NCBI GenBank assembly: GCA_023079485.1
Contig: CM041084.1
Span: 135,438,792-135,502,791, forward strand
DNA length: 64,000 nt
Source: Archilochus colubris
Taxonomy: Eukaryota; Chordata; Aves; Apodiformes; Trochilidae
Direction of reading: 5' to 3'
In this document: in pieces, positions 33,680-46,954 of the stretch
Position numbering within the stretch: position 1 is the first letter of the stretch
Layout of the letters: every line of letters begins with the position of its first letter
Notes under the pieces: model-generated
The model's input: the letters and a program-made list of their open reading frames with translations, nothing else
Database searches by the model: none
What the model was told of the DNA's origin: nothing
Made by a program: the position numbers and the translations under genes

Positions 33680-35005
33680 ATATCTGCAATTTTCTAATGA
33701 TCAGGTAACTTTAAAAATAGCTTCAATGTGGACTGGCAAGTTATCAGCATCATAAATCCTTAATCTGTAGGAATTTGGCCTCTTCTCCTCAATTTACCTG
33801 GGGCTACTTTTTATTTCTTTGTTAAAGCCACTTTGCAGTTTGATCTTCAGTGATTCACAAACCTTATTATATATATGGTTCATTTTATTTATATTTTTTA
33901 CTTTATTTTCTTTGTGGACAAAGCCTAAAGACAGCTCTCATGTCTGCATTTCTCTGAGCTGTTTATAGCCCTGAATTGTGGAGCCTGTGGTCTTTCTCTT
34001 GCCATCACATGTTTGTATTTCTGTCTATATAAAAACTACAGCCACACTATGCAAACTCGAGTAAAAGTACACCAAACTGGGCAAATTGGGCACAGGCCCA
34101 GTCACTGGAAAAGTTGACATTAGAGCCAAATCAAGTAAAGACAAAGTTCCAAGAAGACTGAAGCAAATTCAGAAAAATTAAACTTTGAAAACCTCAGTCC
34201 TGAGGCCCCATATAATCAGTTAGCAGTCTGTTGCAAAGAATGGCAGTCATGTTATTTACTGGATTACAAGTTGTGTTTTCATGATTTGCATTTTTATTAG
34301 ATTGGTAGAATTATTTTAATTGGCTATGAGTAAATTTCTATATTCTTAAATTAAATGTGTTTTTTATGCCCATAACATGATTTTGAATAAATTATTTTTT
34401 TTCAAAGAAGAAAAGATATTGATAAATTATCTGACTAGAACTTCCGAGTATTTTGTTTTTTGAATGAAAATATTTGTCTTTTCTTCTTTCTTTGTCTTTC
34501 TAAAATCTACAATAATAAGGAAGATTTAGTCCTAACTTACTACTTTCCAAAGAAGAAATTAGCATTCATCAGCTGTTGAGACCCAGTTTTTGATACTTTG
34601 CATTATAACATCTAGAGAACTGAACAAATCTCTGAATTCAGCTCTGGATTTGTGCTCTACCTTATTTTAGTCCAAAGCTGAATTGTCTTAATTCTACTGT
34701 ACTGTAGCATGTGAAAGTCATAATTAAGATCTTTTAAAGGCCTTTATATAATTGGTTTTGTCATTTTCGTAAGAAGAAATGTAATCAGCTAATTAGTTGG
34801 GAAAAATCCCAAATAATTCTAAAAAAGTCCCAGTTAATACTAAAAAATTCTTAAAAGTTCCCTCCTAAAAGCTGGGAACAACTAGCTCCTCAGCTGACAG
34901 CTGGTGGATGGAATATGTGAAGAAAACAAGCAACACAGGTGGAAAATTTTCACAGCAGCACAAAAGTAAAAATCTGGATTCATTTAGTGGCTCTCTTCTA
35001 GCCTG
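33680..35005. other. No gene seen; AT-rich DNA
   Basis: No exon or repeat family recognised. Confidence 0.5.
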
Positions 35006-35007
35006 AC

Positions 35008-35700
35008 ACAGAATCACACAGAATCAGAGAATCAGACAGGTTGGAAAGGACCTCTGAAGTCATCAAGTCCAACCCTTAATCCACTGCCTCTGTGGTTCCC
35101 ATACCATGGCACTGAGTGCCACATCAGTCTCTTCTTAAGAACGACCAGGGATGGAGAATCCATCACCTCCCTGGGCAGCCCATTCCAATGCCTGATCACC
35201 CTCTCTGTAAAGAATTTTTTCCTAATATCCAACTTAAACCTCCCCTGACAGAGCTTAATTCCATGCCCTATTGTCTTTGTGGTAGCTGCTTGGGAGAAGA
35301 GACTGACCCCCCCCGGCTCCAGCCTCCTTTCAGGGAGTTGTAGAGAGTGATGAGGTCTCCCCTGAGCCTCCTCTTCTCCAGACTGAACACCCCCAGCTCC
35401 CTCAGCCCTTCCTCACAGAACTTGTGCTGGATCCCTTCACAGCCTCCTTGCTCTTCTCTGGACCCCCTCCAGCACCTCAATTCCTTCCTGAACTGAGGGG
35501 CCCAGAAATGGACACAGGACTCAAGCTGTGGCCTCACCAGGGCTGAGTACAGGGGCAGAATCCGTTCCCTGGACCTGCTGGCCACGCTGTTCCTGACACA
35601 GGCCAGGATGCCATTGGCCTTCTTGGCCACCTGAGCACACTGCTGGCTCATGTTCAGCTTCCTGTCAGTCCAAACTCCCAGGTCCCCTAATATGTGAATT
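35008..35700 (-). mobile_element. CR1 LINE, ORF2 C-terminus and 3' end
   Basis: The minus-strand frame 35,268-35,651 reads [20 protein letters not shown], then [20 protein letters not shown], then [20 protein letters not shown]: a clear CR1 ORF2 C-terminus, one of the best-preserved in the window despite small internal changes. A second frame (35,032-35,232) carries the last codons ([20 protein letters not shown]) into the 3' UTR. The 3' end at the left has ACAGAATCACACAGAATCAG, a CR1 octamer-type tail. 5'-truncated at about 35,700. Confidence 0.93.
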
Positions 35701-35704
35701 GACT

Positions 35705-36905
35705 ATGGCACTTTGAAGCCCAAATTGTCTACCTGTTGATATTTGTGTATGTCCTAATTGATTGTCCTAATCTCTAATCTCTAAGGACTCCTTTGAGCAA
35801 TATGCTTAATGCACTTTACATTATTTAGTATATCCAAAAGGACTACTAAGTAATTAATTGCATGTCCAGTTAATACATTTAAGTAAAGTGTAAATCTAAG
35901 CATATAAAGAGTCTATTTCTTTTATGGATGAAGAAGGAATTAATTAATACAGTAAGATAATCAGAGGAGTCAAATCAGAGGAGTAGTAGAACTAAAGTAT
36001 GACAGCTCTGAAGGCTCCAAAAGGTCAGGAATACAAGTAGAAAAGAACTTCAACGTTATGCTCAGACAAAGAAATAAAAAGTGTGTATAGCCAGGGAGTT
36101 TTAGTGAGAACAGGACAAATGATGGTCTTACGGCTGCACAGGATTTTTTATTCTGATTTGCTTGTTGTAGGCAAGGGAATGTTGTAACTTGTGTGTTCGT
36201 TATTAGCGATTTTTTTCTCTTTTCATCTTCCATGCTGAGGGCTAGATAAACAATTCTCATATACCATGTTTATTTGTCTAAAAGGAGGTTACAATAAGTA
36301 GAACAGTCTGAATGTTGATTAAGTTAGGCCTGTCTGCATATCTGAGTTTAGCTATGACGTGTTTATAATGGCCTAGAATTAAAAACTGGGATTTTTAATG
36401 TTTTAAAGGAAAAAGATAAAGGGAAATGAGATTCAAAACTTGAACTGGGCTAAGTCTTGTTAGTATTACTGTTATAGCTATTGCTGAAGTATTTTATAAA
36501 CCATGTTGTAGTTTTACACATATAAACTTTTCCTCTTTCATTTTAGAGATACTACTTTCTTTTTTGGACTCTTGCACCTTGAATTGTGTACTGACTTCAT
36601 ATGTTCCGCAGTGTCTCATTTGTTATCAAAGCCTCCCAATTGTGTTATCTCTCACTTCTATCTCTTAACACTTTTATGTTTCTTGTCTTCTTATCTGCAG
36701 GATTTTTATAGTTCTTGATGATGGTACTATGACAGGCTGTTTGATTTTACACAGGTAGCTTGATCTTCAGATTGTTTCACATCCGCTTATCGATGGTTAT
36801 TCAGTGCTGAATGAAACCAGATAAAACTTGGTTTGTACTTTATATTGATTTTCTGGATAACAATTTTTTTCTCATATCTCTTCCTTGTTTTGCTTTACTT
36901 CATGC
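35705..36905. other. No gene seen
   Basis: AT-rich DNA. Frames, including 96 codons on the minus strand at 35,970-36,260, have no recognisable product. Confidence 0.5.
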
Positions 36906-36910
36906 AGGAG

Positions 36911-37168
36911 TGTTTCCTTTTCCTTTTTCTTTTTCTTTTTCTTTTTCTTTTTCTTTTTCTTTTTCTTTTTCTTTTTCTTTTTCTTTTTCTTTTTCTTTTT
37001 CTTCTTTTTCTTTTTCTTTTTCTTTTTCTTTTTCTTTTTCTTTTTCTTTTTCTTTTTTTCTTTTTCTTTTTCTTTTTCTTTTTCTTTCTTTTTCCTTTTC
37101 CTTTCCTTTCTTTTTCCTTCTCCTTTTTCTTTTTTCCTTTCTTTTTCTTTTCTTTTTCTTTTTTTCAT
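36911..37168 (+). repeat. (CTTTTT)n hexanucleotide array
   Basis: TTTTTC units from about 36,918, with slips at 37,002 and 37,053, decaying from about 37,085 into CCTTTT, CCTTTC and CTTTC words up to about 37,168. Plus-strand frames encode Phe/Ser/Leu repeats and the minus strand poly-Lys; none is a gene. Confidence 0.96.
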
Positions 37169-37169
37169 T

Positions 37170-37885
37170 TCAGATCTTATTCACCAGTCTGAAGCAAACA
37201 ATTTTTTATGTCTGTCTTGAAACAAAAAAAAACTGAAGAATCTTTACAATCAAATTCCTCAAGCAACTTGTGAAAACTCTTCTATCTGTCATGAAACAAA
37301 ATACTAAATATATTACTAAATATACTAAAAGGAATAAAAGAGAGAAATAGGTCTTCCTTTACTGGTTTTGTTGTATTTAGTTCATACATCATCAAGCAAA
37401 TCAAGTTCTAGTATAATTTCTATGTTTCTGAGCATTGAAAAGACATTATCATTTTAGTCAGCTGGATGAAAGTTTTTCCTTTTATTTATAAAGTCTTACC
37501 TAATAAAGTGTAGCATTGGGCACACCAAATTTCAAAGTCTTATTTGTCAGGTACCTCTGTTTGTACTTGCAATTAATCCTTTATCTCTCTCCTTCTCTTG
37601 GTATGCAATGAACTTTAACAAAGACACACGAACATAAAATCAGTGTAGAGGAACTCACACTAGTGATAAAATTCTGATCAGTAATATAGTGTTTAGATTG
37701 GCAGAATTAAACACAGATTTGTATATTGCAACAATAACTGTTTAGATTAAAAAAACCTGCAAAGTAAACAACTATGTAAATATTTCAGCATTTCAGGTAA
37801 ATTGTATTCACTTTATGAAAATACAATCAGTCATTGTATAGTAGCTCACCAGAAACTTCGTATCTCCTATTCCCAGCCCAGCATG
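37170..37885. other. No gene seen
   Basis: AT-rich unique-looking DNA. Confidence 0.5.
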
Positions 37886-37889
37886 ATTT

Positions 37890-38125
37890 TTAAAATTTTT
37901 TAATATCTCATCTAAGCCTACCCTCTTTCAAGGGTTTCAGCTTAAAGTTTCAGTTTAAAACTATTTCTCGTTGGTCCTGTTACTACATGTCCTTGCAAAA
38001 AGGCTCTCCCCAACTTTCCTGTAGGCCCCCTTCAGGTACTGGAAGGCTGCAGTAAGGTCTGCCAGGAGTCTTCTTTTCCCCAGCTTGAATAAGCCCAACT
38101 TTCTCAGGGTCTTCACAGGTGCAAT
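37890..38125 (-). mobile_element. Old CR1 LINE fragment
   Basis: CTGTTACTACATGTCCTTGC, then CTCTCCCCAACTTTCCTGTA, CTTCAGGTACTGGAAGGC and AGTCTTCTTTTCCCCAGC are the complement of the CR1 ORF2 C-terminal region, similar in content to 21,840-21,990. Divergence is higher and no frame survives. Confidence 0.8.
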
Positions 38126-38129
38126 GATG

Positions 38130-41100
38130 TGCACCAAGCAAATCTATTCTGAAAATAGCACTGCCTGTTAACAGGTTTATATGATCTTTGATACAAAATT
38201 TATATGCACGAATCCGTTTGTATCCATAAATGCAATATATGCATATGTATGTCCATAAATATCCAAGAAGTCTTCCATCTTAAAATGAAAAATAAAAATT
38301 GCATGCAATATGCAAAGTGATGAGTCATTTGGATAAATAGCTCATGTTATCAGTTTCATAATTTCATTGCAGTATATTCAAACTGAGCACAATTTAAAGA
38401 TCAGAAAGGATATCTGTTTCATGACAGTTACCTTTTTCAGTTATGTGGTAATCGTATTTTCTTATTTTATCACTTGCTACACAGGAACAAATATCTCTTG
38501 ATGTCTTGTGTATTCTCTATTTTAATCTCTTTCTAAGGAACTCTATTTGTGGTTGTTAGAAACATACTGCTTCAGTTTCTGAAGTCTTGATTTCCCTGAT
38601 GACTGCTGGTAAGAATTTATTTAATTTAAGCTCTATATTTTTGCCTATGGTTCTTTAGAGACAAAGGTCTCCTGTATTGATCATTTGATTTTTTTTTTTT
38701 AATTCCTCTATCTTTTCAATTCAGCTAAGAGCTGAAGATCTAAAAGTGGGCCACATCCTAACTTTCTGAATACAAGTTTTGCTCTGAAAAGCATTCCAGT
38801 GTTTTTTGTTGTGTTTATCCAGAATAAGATCAAGACCTTAAGTTGTCAGGGACCTGCACTGCATTTGGAATGACTGGTCTCAGCCCTGTAGCAAGCTCCT
38901 TGAAAAATGGAGAGACTGAAGGTGATAAAAGGGGAAAAAGTGAATTATAGATGACTACGCTTTGCAGCCTGTGATGAAGAACTGATTAGAAACCTAATTT
39001 TAGTGAAGAATTAAGAAGGAGCACCACTGAGAGTACTTCACGAGTGTCCTCTACTACTGGCAAAACAGTGCATGCTAGGAGAGCAGAGAGCAGTAAATCC
39101 CTTTCCCTTCTGCCTGTTCTGGAGGATTCCTATCCTAGAGTCTTGGTTCACTGTAGCTCAAATGCAAGGCTTCAGTGAAGTTTAGCGCTTCTTGAATTAA
39201 CTAATGCTGCTGTAGTCTCACCTGCTTTTGTTTTTATGCTTCCCTCATAAATGTTTTGTTGTTCCTGTTGTATTCTGTAACTCTGCACTTGTCCTCAGGA
39301 GGAGCGGGATCAGACTCAGGTTAGAGGATCAGCCTCTATATTCCTGTCTTATATCCCAGGACAAAAAAGTTTTCAGTGCCTCTTAAGAAATTTAACTGTT
39401 CCTGGAATCTGGCGCTGAGAAAAAGAAAGCAAAATAAGTTGTTTTCCTGATAGAGTGTTGAATCTGTTCTGTTGGTAATACTTTTATGAGAAAGATGTAA
39501 TTTATATGTATATTAGAAGCAGAGAAACACATGCACAAACAAAAAGAGAGAAAAAAGTTACATTAAACTTTAAAGTAAAATGTTTCTATACTGACATAAA
39601 AGAAAAGAGATCTGTGGAAATGTGCAGAAGGGTCTGCTGGCAAATATGTGTCAGAGATGTATTCTTTCCCCTAAACTCATTAACTCAGGCTTATTGCCAA
39701 TTACATTTCATTTATCTCTTACATGTATGGGTTTTGCAGGTAATCAACATCCATGCTATTTCATAACATTACAGGAGTACTATGCATTCTCTAACAATAG
39801 AAAGATAAAATAATAACAGCTTATTCCAAATGTGCCAGAAAATCTAACATTTTAAAAAATCTTTCTTAAAAACTTAAAAAATTCTTAATGAGCTATGTTG
39901 TGATTACCATAATTATTTACAACCTTTTAAGAAAGCATATTCTCTTCACTTACCTCTTGAACTGTATTTATTTTATTTCTTTTGTATTTTAAATTGCATT
40001 AAGTTCTCTTTCATCCAATCTAATATTTTTCATGCTTGTACAGATATAGGTGTGGCTCATTGCTGTTTCTTACTTAATAAGACACATAAACATGCTCCAA
40101 AAATGGTGATAGGATCTTTGTTTCTCCGTTCATATTTTGTTCATGTTCTCTTTCTTCTGTACATATTACATTAGAATATTTAATTGGGAAAGACTTCCTG
40201 CTCCTTGAGTCATCTGCTGTGATAGATAACCCACTCATACAACTTATTTCATGAACAAATTGAAGTTTATCATTAAGCTAATTTTACATCCTCTCCTCTT
40301 CTATCTTCTCCTTGCCTCACCTTGCCTTGCCTTCCCTCTACCTTTCTTTTCCCACTTCATTAAAGTCCCTCATCTTCTTTCTCCCTTGTCCTGTTTTGTT
40401 TGCCACAATTTATTTCCTGCCCTTCTACCCCTCCTCTGCTGGTGACTGTGATGCATACCAGATTAATTTTCCAGGATTACACAAATCTCCATAATTACTG
40501 ATCAGATTGAACCAACATGAATCTACCTCTAAGACTGTTTCGCCCTCCATAAATTGTCAATAATATACAGCTAAAGTATGTCTCAATTGGCAATCTCCAA
40601 GGCTGTGGCTAGCAAAAGGAACAGAGAATCCTTGGAAAAAAAAAATTCTACTTGTTATGCTTTATGTGACAAACTTAGAGTAAAATGTGGATAAATTCTG
40701 TGAGGCAGCAGAGTAAAGCTGAGCTATTGGCTATGGGAAGAGCCCTGTTTCATCTCATTTCTTCCCAGTGTTGGGTCAATAAGTATTAGTTAGCTGTTTA
40801 AATTCATCTGTCCTCTGGTCATGGAGGCAAAATAATCTAAAGAAGTAGAAAAAATTTAAATGTTTCATTATTCAATAATAAAAGCCTTTTAATTAATTAA
40901 GATTGTGTCTTCCATATCTTAGGGAATCTCATTCTTAAAAATTCTCATTCAGAGTAAACCTTAAATTGTGTCCTTTCTCGTGTCATTCTGGAGGACCCCT
41001 TTCTTTGAGTAGAACACTCTAAGCATAATGCACTATTTTAAATAACTCCTAGTGTTATTGCCTTTTAATACTAATTATTATATATAATTCTGTCTGGATA

Positions 41101-41799
41101 AGATGAATGACTCACTGTATCTTTCACATTTTCTTTTAATTTTGTTTGTCTTAAATTTATCTACTTGACTGGTTTAGTAAAGGAAAACAAAATGAAAACC
41201 TGAGATTCAGAGGCACTTATATGCCAGAAATGTCAGCTGACTGAGCAGCCTCTGAACAAAGGGAAAAAGTCTAGTTTCATGATTCTTTAACACACCCATG
41301 AGGCATTTACTGATGTAAATATTCCAACCAACTTCAACAGCAGTTCTGTATGAAAGCTTGGGTTAATAACTGCTACTTAGCCCAAGCAAAGGCTATAGTA
41401 TAAAGTCCTCTGTTGAAGACTGAAATATCAAGGGAAGTAAACAATAAATTGGCTGTCACAAAGGACTGAACCTTTAGATTTCTTTAACTGGTTCCATTTC
41501 CACCAATGACAGCTACTCAGGAACTTCCTCCTCCAGTTATTTCTACTAATGCAGCTATCTGTGGGGAATAAATTATGAAATTATCTCAATTTAAAAATAC
41601 TTTTTCTTTCCCTTTTTCCATGAAGAGCAGTTCCTTCACCTACCAGTTCCAGAGCCCCCTAAAAATCCTACCAGCATAGTTGGTGATCTGGAAGGAAGGC
41701 TGTGTTTGGAGGTTGCTTACCACTTGACCTGTGACCAAAAGAAGTCCATGTTAAATCAGAGCCTTATCTATAACCAAGGTAGGAAGAGCAGCTGTCATC

Positions 41800-41834
<35 letters not shown>

Positions 41835-43110
41835 AATATAAAAAAGTCATAACCTTTTCAGTTAACTGAATTAACTCATTAGCTTTGGACTATGAAAAAT
41901 CTTGCATGTAAGCTGTATGGGGGACAAAAATCAGCATGTATGCATTTTACAGATTGTTAGTTTTCACGTTTTAACGAAACTAGAACAAAAAACTTAAAAT
42001 CCATATGAATGCATTTTTTCACTTTATTTAAGTGATAAAAGTTCCTAAAAACTTGTAGATATTCCTATTAATTTAATTAGGCTTAAGCATAAACTTAAAA
42101 AGTTGAGTTCAATTATCCTTTTTTGAAAATTATAATTTATGTCTTAAATACTAAGATTATAGTTTGATTCAATCCTCTTTTCTAACTTTTTAATGTATTC
42201 TTTAATAGTGTAGGCCCTTGATAGATACAGCACTGTCCTTTTCCTGAAAAGGGAAAGGAAAACGAACAAATCTGAAGATGATTATCAGTACATCTCACAT
42301 TTTGGAAGATTTTAGGCCATTATATACATTAGTAGAATGTAATACTGGAAAACTGGAATCTTGGAATTCCATATTTATCTTGTACAAAGGTCAAGAAAGT
42401 TTCTTTTAAAAAATAAAAGCTGTTAAACTACTTTTCAACCTGACAGAAAAATTAGCCAGCTTAATGAAGTAGGTATTCTCTGATATAAAACAAATCCATA
42501 TCTCTGTTGTATGTGACATGATTCTGAGTCCACAATATACTTAATTTTTTTTCAAGTTACACTGTAAATGTTAAAAAAACCAAAATATAGTTGTAGAGAA
42601 ATCAAACAGGGCTTTGTGCAATAAATAATCAGTCCTTCATTTGAGTGTAAGTCTATTAAATGTGAAGAGGCAGACTGTTACAGAATTGTATCATCTGGAA
42701 AATAAAATACTCCCATCTCCCAGATGCATCTTATAGGTTCATTTCAGTAAAGAGGTAGTCACAGAATATGTCTGAAAGAAGCATAGCTTAAAAATAAATA
42801 TAAAATACATTGGTTATGAAATACCTACTAAGAAAACATGAAGACTTTAAACCTTTACAAGAAACTATGCACAGATGCTAGAATCAGATATTATGTAAAT
42901 GGGTTGTGACTCAACACAAAGTTTGTTACTTAATCTTTATAGCCAGCTTTCAGATCTTCCCAAGAACTAATTTCATCCCCAAATCAAAAATAAAATTACT
43001 GTAAATGAGAGGCTTTTTTGCTTCCAGGCCTTTAGTAATGAAAACACTGGTAACCCTATTCCACAGCCAGCTGGCTCTTGTCACAGGTTTAGTTTGGCCC
43101 ATGAATAACT
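38130..43110. other. No gene seen; long AT-rich unique region
   Basis: Nearly 5 kb. Contents I can name are a pyrimidine-rich stretch at about 40,285-40,440, a (TTTA)n run at 41,802-41,833 and a somewhat GC-richer patch at 41,630-41,790. Frames of 60-86 codons (for example 39,506-39,766) have no recognisable domain. Confidence 0.5.
41802..41833 (+). repeat. (TTTA)n microsatellite
   Basis: About eight uninterrupted TTTA units followed by TTTTTAAATATA. Confidence 0.9.
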
Positions 43111-43112
43111 GC

Positions 43113-43180
43113 CTTTTTTTTTTTGTTTGTTTGCGTGTGTGTGTGTTGTTTTGTTTGTTTGTTTGTTTTTGTTTTTTCTT
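43113..43180 (+). repeat. T-rich, (TG)n and (TTTG)n run
   Basis: A T11 run, then GTTT units, a short GTGTGTGT run and further GTTT/GTTTT units. Confidence 0.85.
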
Positions 43181-43284
43181 TAGCTTAATCATTTTTTTCT
43201 ATGTTCAGGCAAGAATTGCATGTGTAGAAAGTAGGAGTTTGTTTTTGCCAGAGGAAGAATAGGACAAATTTTCTACAATTGGAG

Positions 43285-43390
43285 CAGAATAGAATAGACT
43301 GTTCCGGATGGAAGGGACCTACAATGGTCACCTAGTCCAACTACATAACCAAACCAAGGCTGAACAAAAGTCAAGAACCATCACTTCTTC
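43285..43390 (-). mobile_element. CR1-type 3' tip, antisense
   Basis: GAATAGAATAGACTGTTCC, then GGATGGAAGGGACCTACAAT, GGTCACCTAGTCCAACT and AGGCTGAACAAAAGTCAAG are the complement of the same 3' subfamily as at 13,385-13,664. On the minus strand the tip ends in CTATTCTATTC pentamers. The element stops near 43,390; 43,390-43,700 is GC-moderate DNA I do not recognise and may belong to another old insertion. Confidence 0.7.
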
Positions 43391-43699
43391 TGGTCTGCTG
43401 GTTATGTTGTGGTTGATTTCATAGCCCTCCATCCTGGCACTCCAGCTGTGGGACTCAAGTTTCCCTGATACAAATGACACCATAGCTCTGGGAGCCAACC
43501 AGTACTTCCATTTCATCCTGTTTGTTTCTCATACTGCATGCATTGCTGTGCAATCATTTCAGATACACTCCTGAGCCCTCTGTGCTCCCTGGAGCACAAG
43601 GATTTTTCCACAAGAATTGCCACTTTCTGGAGATACCACACAAACCCTTGGTTAACCTCTCACAATTCTGTTGACATCCCTTTCCTTCATTGATTCTAG

Positions 43700-45540
43700 C
43701 TTAATGCTCTCTCAGTGCAAAAAAAAGTCCAACAAAAGTACAACAAAATTTAACTGGGCTGAATTGACAGTCAGTGATGAAAATATGTTCCAGTTTTTTT
43801 CTTTTCCTCTGGTTAACACTTAGAAGAACACAACTGCCCCAGTTCAAAACGAAAGAGTACAGAGGAAACATTACAAACTTAAGGTTAGAGTACATGAGTC
43901 GATTTAAGTCAAATATAAACAATTTTAGTTATTTGCTTATAAATAAAAATGCCTTCAGAAAGAGTTCAGATAAAAAGGTTTTCATTAGCACAAAAGCCAT
44001 TACTTGTCAGTATAGCAAGTCTAATGCAAAGTCTTACTGAAAATTCAGAAATGGGGAAAGTAAGAGCACACATTGTACATCCACAGAAGGCATTAATCCC
44101 TAGGTTTACCTCTGATAAGCTCACTTAGATATGTATCTCACACAGGTGAGATACGTGTCTAGTCTCCATTATGTCAATGAAAATCTAATCAAGACAGTCA
44201 ATAGATCTTAGAGAACAATTTGGTTAAGCAAATATAGGTGTCTAATCTAAAGTGAGCATTTCTGTATTTTCTGTTTGTAGCCCTATATTGGCTGTCATGG
44301 AAGTTGGGACATACAGAGTAAACTACATTTAGATAGCAAAATATAAATGTTTTAACTTGGTACTGAATTTCAATAAATGTACCATGGAATAACAATATCA
44401 TTAAAACATTTATGGGAGAAATACATCAAATGTACATACGACTTACAGTGAAATAAACTTTTCTAAAAAGGAAAAGGAATCAGTAGAACCACATTAACCT
44501 CCTGTCCAAAGCATTAAAACCTGAAGCATGAGGCTAGTTTTGTCACTCCACACAAAAGAAGTAGAGGTAAACTTTTGCTTTTGAAAATTAGCTGTAGTCC
44601 AGGATGCATAAAATTTTGGAATATTGGTTATCACATCGTTGTATTTTTTGGCCTGTTGTATTGACTGGAAATATCATTATGAATTTTCCAGATTACTCTG
44701 TGTAATATTGAAATGATGCTGTTTTAAGTAAAATAGAGGGTAACATCCACATGTTCATCTGAAATTCCTTCATCTCCTCTCTAATCTTTTCACAGGTGAC
44801 TGTCCCCAAATCCATTTGTCCTAATTCACTGTTAGGTACAGATCTATAGCTCTGCAATATTTTGATTATAAAATGTTAAATATATGAGTGGGATATTTCC
44901 AAATCTAAGATTGTTTTTTTCATAGTTCTTGAGTTCCTTAACAATCTGGTGATATCCAGAACCTTACAAAGCTTTGGGGACCCTTTATGCTCTCTGTCAC
45001 ATAGCAGACTTAGAAAATGGAGGCTGAGGGATCTTAGGCAATTAAAGGGGTATACTGAGCTATTTCTCATGGGTTGAAAGTCTTGTAGCTGTTTCTTCAA
45101 TTAAAACTTAAAGATTAATTACTAATCAATGTATAGTTAACAATGCACATTCTTTGTGACAATGCTATAGTTACCAGCTATAGAGGTAGTTTATCTCTTC
45201 CTTCTCACCAAACTGATTTTTAATTGTAAATGGAAGTTAAAGAATTTCAAAATATTTACAGAAAACACCACATTAGAATAATCAGTAACCCAGTGCCAGG
45301 ATACTATTACAAAATATAGAAGAGTGTGTTTTAAAAACATATAAGAATGCAGAATTAAATGTAAATTTCTGATGTAAACCCTAGTAAGGATTTTAATTTT
45401 TGTGCTAATGAGAAAACTTCCAGGAACACTGGATGTGTAATATTTTATGTAATGAAAACACAAATCGTAAGAGTGGTAGAGGAACACTTCAGTTTTTATT
45501 CCCCATATATTAAGAATGAGACAAATACTTGAAGAATCAA
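43700..45540. other. No gene seen
   Basis: AT-rich DNA; a short hairpin at 44,126-44,161 is listed separately. The 88-codon frame at 43,774-44,040 and the 74-codon frame at 44,876-45,100 have no recognisable product. Confidence 0.5.
44126..44161. repeat. Compact hairpin-forming inverted repeat
   Basis: GTATCTCAC (44,133-44,141) and GTGAGATAC (44,146-44,154) pair perfectly around the loop ACAG. Allowing G-T wobbles, the stem extends to 16 pairs (44,126-44,141 with 44,146-44,161). This is too short for a standard microRNA precursor. Confidence 0.75.
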
Positions 45541-45544
45541 AATA

Positions 45545-46610
45545 TAATTGAGGCTGTAAGCCTCTGGAGGTCTTCAAGTCCATTTTACATACTCAAAGAA
45601 GGGCCAAGTGAAGGGGTCTTATGTACATGTCCAGCTGTTTTTTCAGTATCTCTAGTATTGGAGATATGAATCTCCAAAGTCTCCAGCTTCTTTGAGAAGA
45701 CCTGTTCCAGAGTTCCATCACCATTAACGTAATTTTTTTTCTTCAGTTTATATAGAATTTCTTGTGTTTTCACTTGTGCCCACTGCATTTTGTCCTGTCC
45801 CTGGACACAAATTATAAGATTCTGGCATCACCTTTTTTACTAGTCCTTGTCAGATGTTTTTATACACATCAATAAAACCCTTCCCTGAGCCTTCCCTTTC
45901 CTGCCTAAATAAACCTCACTCTCAGATTTTACTTTTATCAGACATCTCAGCCCCTTAATCATCTTTGTGGCTGTTCTTTAGACTTGGTCTGCTATGTCCA
46001 TGTCTCTCTTCTACTAGGGAGCCCAGAACTGGACACAGCACCCTGATGTATTTCATCAGTGCTGAGCAGAGTTTAAGGGTCACCTCTCTAGACATACTGG
46101 CAGTAATCCTAGTGCAGCCCAGGAGGCTGCAAGAAGATGCAAGAGCACACAGCAGGGTCATGTTCACAAGAACCCCCAGGACCTTCTATATAAAGCTTAT
46201 TTCCAGACAGTTTACCCTCAGTGTGTACTAGTCCTCCTTAGATGCAGGATTGGGTATTTCCCTTTCTGTTGAATTTCATAGGGTTTTTGTTGGCACATTT
46301 TTCAGCCTGCCAATCTTCTCCTGAAAGACAGCACAGTCATTTGGTGTATCAACAATTTTGCCAGTTTTGCATCATCTGAAGATTTCCTGAGTGGCACTCT
46401 GACACATTATCCCAGATTTTAATGAAGACATTAAATGCCATTGGCCTTGGGGTACACCACTGGTGACTGGCACCCATTTCATTTTTGCATTGTTGCCCAC
46501 TGTCCTTTGAGACTAAAAGCTTATCTGACTTTTGGTTTACCTTGCTGACAGTTTATCTAGCCTGTCATCAGCTTGTCTATGAATGTTTTGTGGGAATCGG
46601 TGCTGAAAGA
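45545..46610 (-). mobile_element. Old CR1 LINE, ORF2 RT to C-terminus
   Basis: GGGAGCCCAGAACTGGACAC (46,018-46,037), then GTGCTGAGCAGAG (46,060) and GCAGCCCAGGAGGCTGCAAG (46,115) are the complement of the CR1 ORF2 C-terminal region. Further right, the complement of 46,361-46,384 encodes SSDDAKL, in register with the RT catalytic FADDTKL box: both aspartates survive but the preceding Phe-Ala is altered. 46,435-46,500 matches the segment that follows. No continuous frame remains. The left limit is uncertain; 45,545-45,900 resembles the ORF2 3' part but is very diverged. Confidence 0.75.
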
Positions 46611-46954
46611 CAGTGAAATTCTGAACAATATTCTGTGGATGACTACCTGGTTGGTTCAGCATGTTTTCCCAATCATAAATCCTACTGGGAAGAGGCTTGG
46701 ACCCTTCTCCTGCGTCAGCTTTCCTATGGGGGACTTTTGGACAATTGTGCCCACTGATATTAGGCCTTGTATATGTTTGTGTTTCTGTCCCTTGTGTTAC
46801 TATCCCTTCCCTGCTCTGGTAAACCTGTTTTAGTTTCAACTTCCAGCCTTGAAGTTTCTCTTCCTTATTCCCCTTTTATCATCCTCTGGGAAGGTAATGG
46901 AGTAACAGAGAGCATTTCTGTTCTCTGTGTTTTTGTATGTCCTGACTACTAAAC

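Noticed and set aside
36811..37236. Phe/Ser/Leu-rich frame resembling a membrane protein and poly-Lys on the other strand
   Set aside because: Hexanucleotide repeat translation.
44126..44161. MicroRNA precursor
   Set aside because: The stem is about 16 pairs, shorter than the roughly 30-pair stem of known precursors.
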